Assembly (NCBI GenBank): GCA_903926285.1 | Contig: CAIYIP010000242.1 | Coordinates: 1-5,607, forward strand | Length of the DNA stretch: 5,607 bases | DNA from: an uncultured Gammaproteobacteria bacterium | GTDB taxonomy: Bacteria > Pseudomonadota > Gammaproteobacteria > Pseudomonadales > Pseudohongiellaceae | Direction: 5' to 3' | Part shown: positions 5,094 to 5,607 of the stretch, one piece after another | Layout of the letters: each line of letters opens with the position of its first letter | Position numbering within the stretch: the first letter of the stretch is position 1 | The notes under the pieces: model-generated | Database searches by the model: none | What the model was told of the DNA's origin: nothing | What the model saw: only the letters and a program-made list of their open reading frames with translations | Position numbers and translations under genes: made by a program

Positions 5094-5607
5094 ATGAATC
5101 TTCAGGAAAGGGTAAAGCAAAACTTCACTGCCAGCATAGACACCAAAAGGCAGGCGCAGGAGCTTCTTACTACCCCTGTCACTGCGGCTGCCGAAGCCAT
5201 GGTTCAGTCACTTTTGGCCGAGGGCAAAATACTGGCCTGCGGCAATGGTGGTTCTGCGAGTGATTCGCAGCATTTTTGCTCGGAACTGCTAAATCGTTTT
5301 GAACGTGAGCGTCCCTCTTTACCAGCGATAGCTCTCACAACTGATACTTCCACGCTGACTTCGATCGCCAACGATTACAGTTATACCGAAATTTTCTCCA
5401 AACAGATTCGCGCGCTCGGTCGCGAAGGAGATGTTCTGCTGGCCATTTCCACGAGCGGCAATTCACTCAATGTGCTTGAAGCAGTAAAGGTTGCGCATCA
5501 GCGCGGCTTGCGAGTCGTTGCTCTCACCGGAAATGCCGGGGGAGAAATGCACGATCTATTACGGGTGAATGACATAGAAATTTGTGTACCTTCAGTGGTT
5601 ACCGCGC
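5094..5607 (+). CDS. gmhA: SIS-domain phosphoheptose isomerase GmhA / DiaA-like, 5' part (runs off the right edge)
   Basis: The first 171 codons of a SIS (sugar isomerase) domain protein. GmhA converts sedoheptulose 7-phosphate to D-glycero-D-manno-heptose 7-phosphate in LPS core synthesis; the close relative DiaA instead binds DnaA and promotes replication initiation. Visible motifs are the sugar-phosphate loop CGNGGSASDSQHF (49-61), ELLNRFE (64-70), RPSLPAIALTTDTSTL with IANDYSY, the second phosphate loop AISTSGNS, VVALTGNAGG and EICVPS. Glu64 aligns with the catalytic Glu65 of E. coli GmhA, which E. coli DiaA lacks as I recall it; the second catalytic residue, a His near 180, lies beyond the window. 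Genome position (after yraN) is that of diaA, so both names are possible. The ATG at 5094 has GGAA (5085-5088) with a 5-nt spacer. A -10-like TAGAAT (5057-5062) lacks a good -35, so it probably depends on the lpoA-yraN transcript. Confidence 0.9.
   Translation, partial: MNLQERVKQNFTASIDTKRQAQELLTTPVTAAAEAMVQSLLAEGKILACGNGGSASDSQHFCSELLNRFERERPSLPAIALTTDTSTLTSIANDYSYTEIFSKQIRALGREGDVLLAISTSGNSLNVLEAVKVAHQRGLRVVALTGNAGGEMHDLLRVNDIEICVPSVVTA

Overview
The window is a conserved chromosomal housekeeping segment from a gammaproteobacterium. The evidence is an LpoA-type lipoprotein followed by YraN and a GmhA/DiaA-type SIS protein, with divergently transcribed rsmI, a type A RNase P RNA and mraZ on the other side. 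From general knowledge this order resembles Pseudomonas and related lineages, where the start of the division and cell-wall (dcw) cluster lies beside rnpB and rsmI. Genus and species cannot be named from the sequence. I see no mobile element, CRISPR array, prophage or tRNA.

Left part, minus strand (1-2493), in order of transcription: a 189-residue peroxiredoxin/thioredoxin-like protein with a CNHC motif, then rsmI (16S rRNA 2'-O-methyltransferase, TTG start) 15 nt after it in the same frame, then rnpB with a candidate promoter and a palindromic terminator, then the 5' part of mraZ (GTG start), which runs off the left edge. The roughly 380-nt gap between mraZ and rnpB is dense in signals. It holds a sigma70-like promoter, four AGTG-type repeats at an exact 11-bp period over the -10 and start region (a candidate MraZ operator), and a strong hairpin in the roughly 150-nt mraZ leader that could act as an attenuator.

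Right part, plus strand (2701-5607): lpoA (outer-membrane lipoprotein activator of PBP1A), yraN (small nuclease-fold protein with a very strong ribosome binding site) and the first 171 codons of a SIS-domain sedoheptulose-7-phosphate isomerase/DiaA-type gene, which runs off the right edge. The 207-nt gap between the redoxin gene and lpoA is a divergent promoter region.

The genes join cell-envelope growth (mraZ controlling the dcw cluster, lpoA, possibly LPS heptose synthesis) with RNA maturation (rnpB, rsmI). The redoxin gene is the least expected member. No wholly new system was found. The most interesting signals are regulatory: the MraZ-box array, the mraZ leader hairpin with a competing alternative stem, and a Shine-Dalgarno sequence placed in a hairpin loop ahead of yraN.
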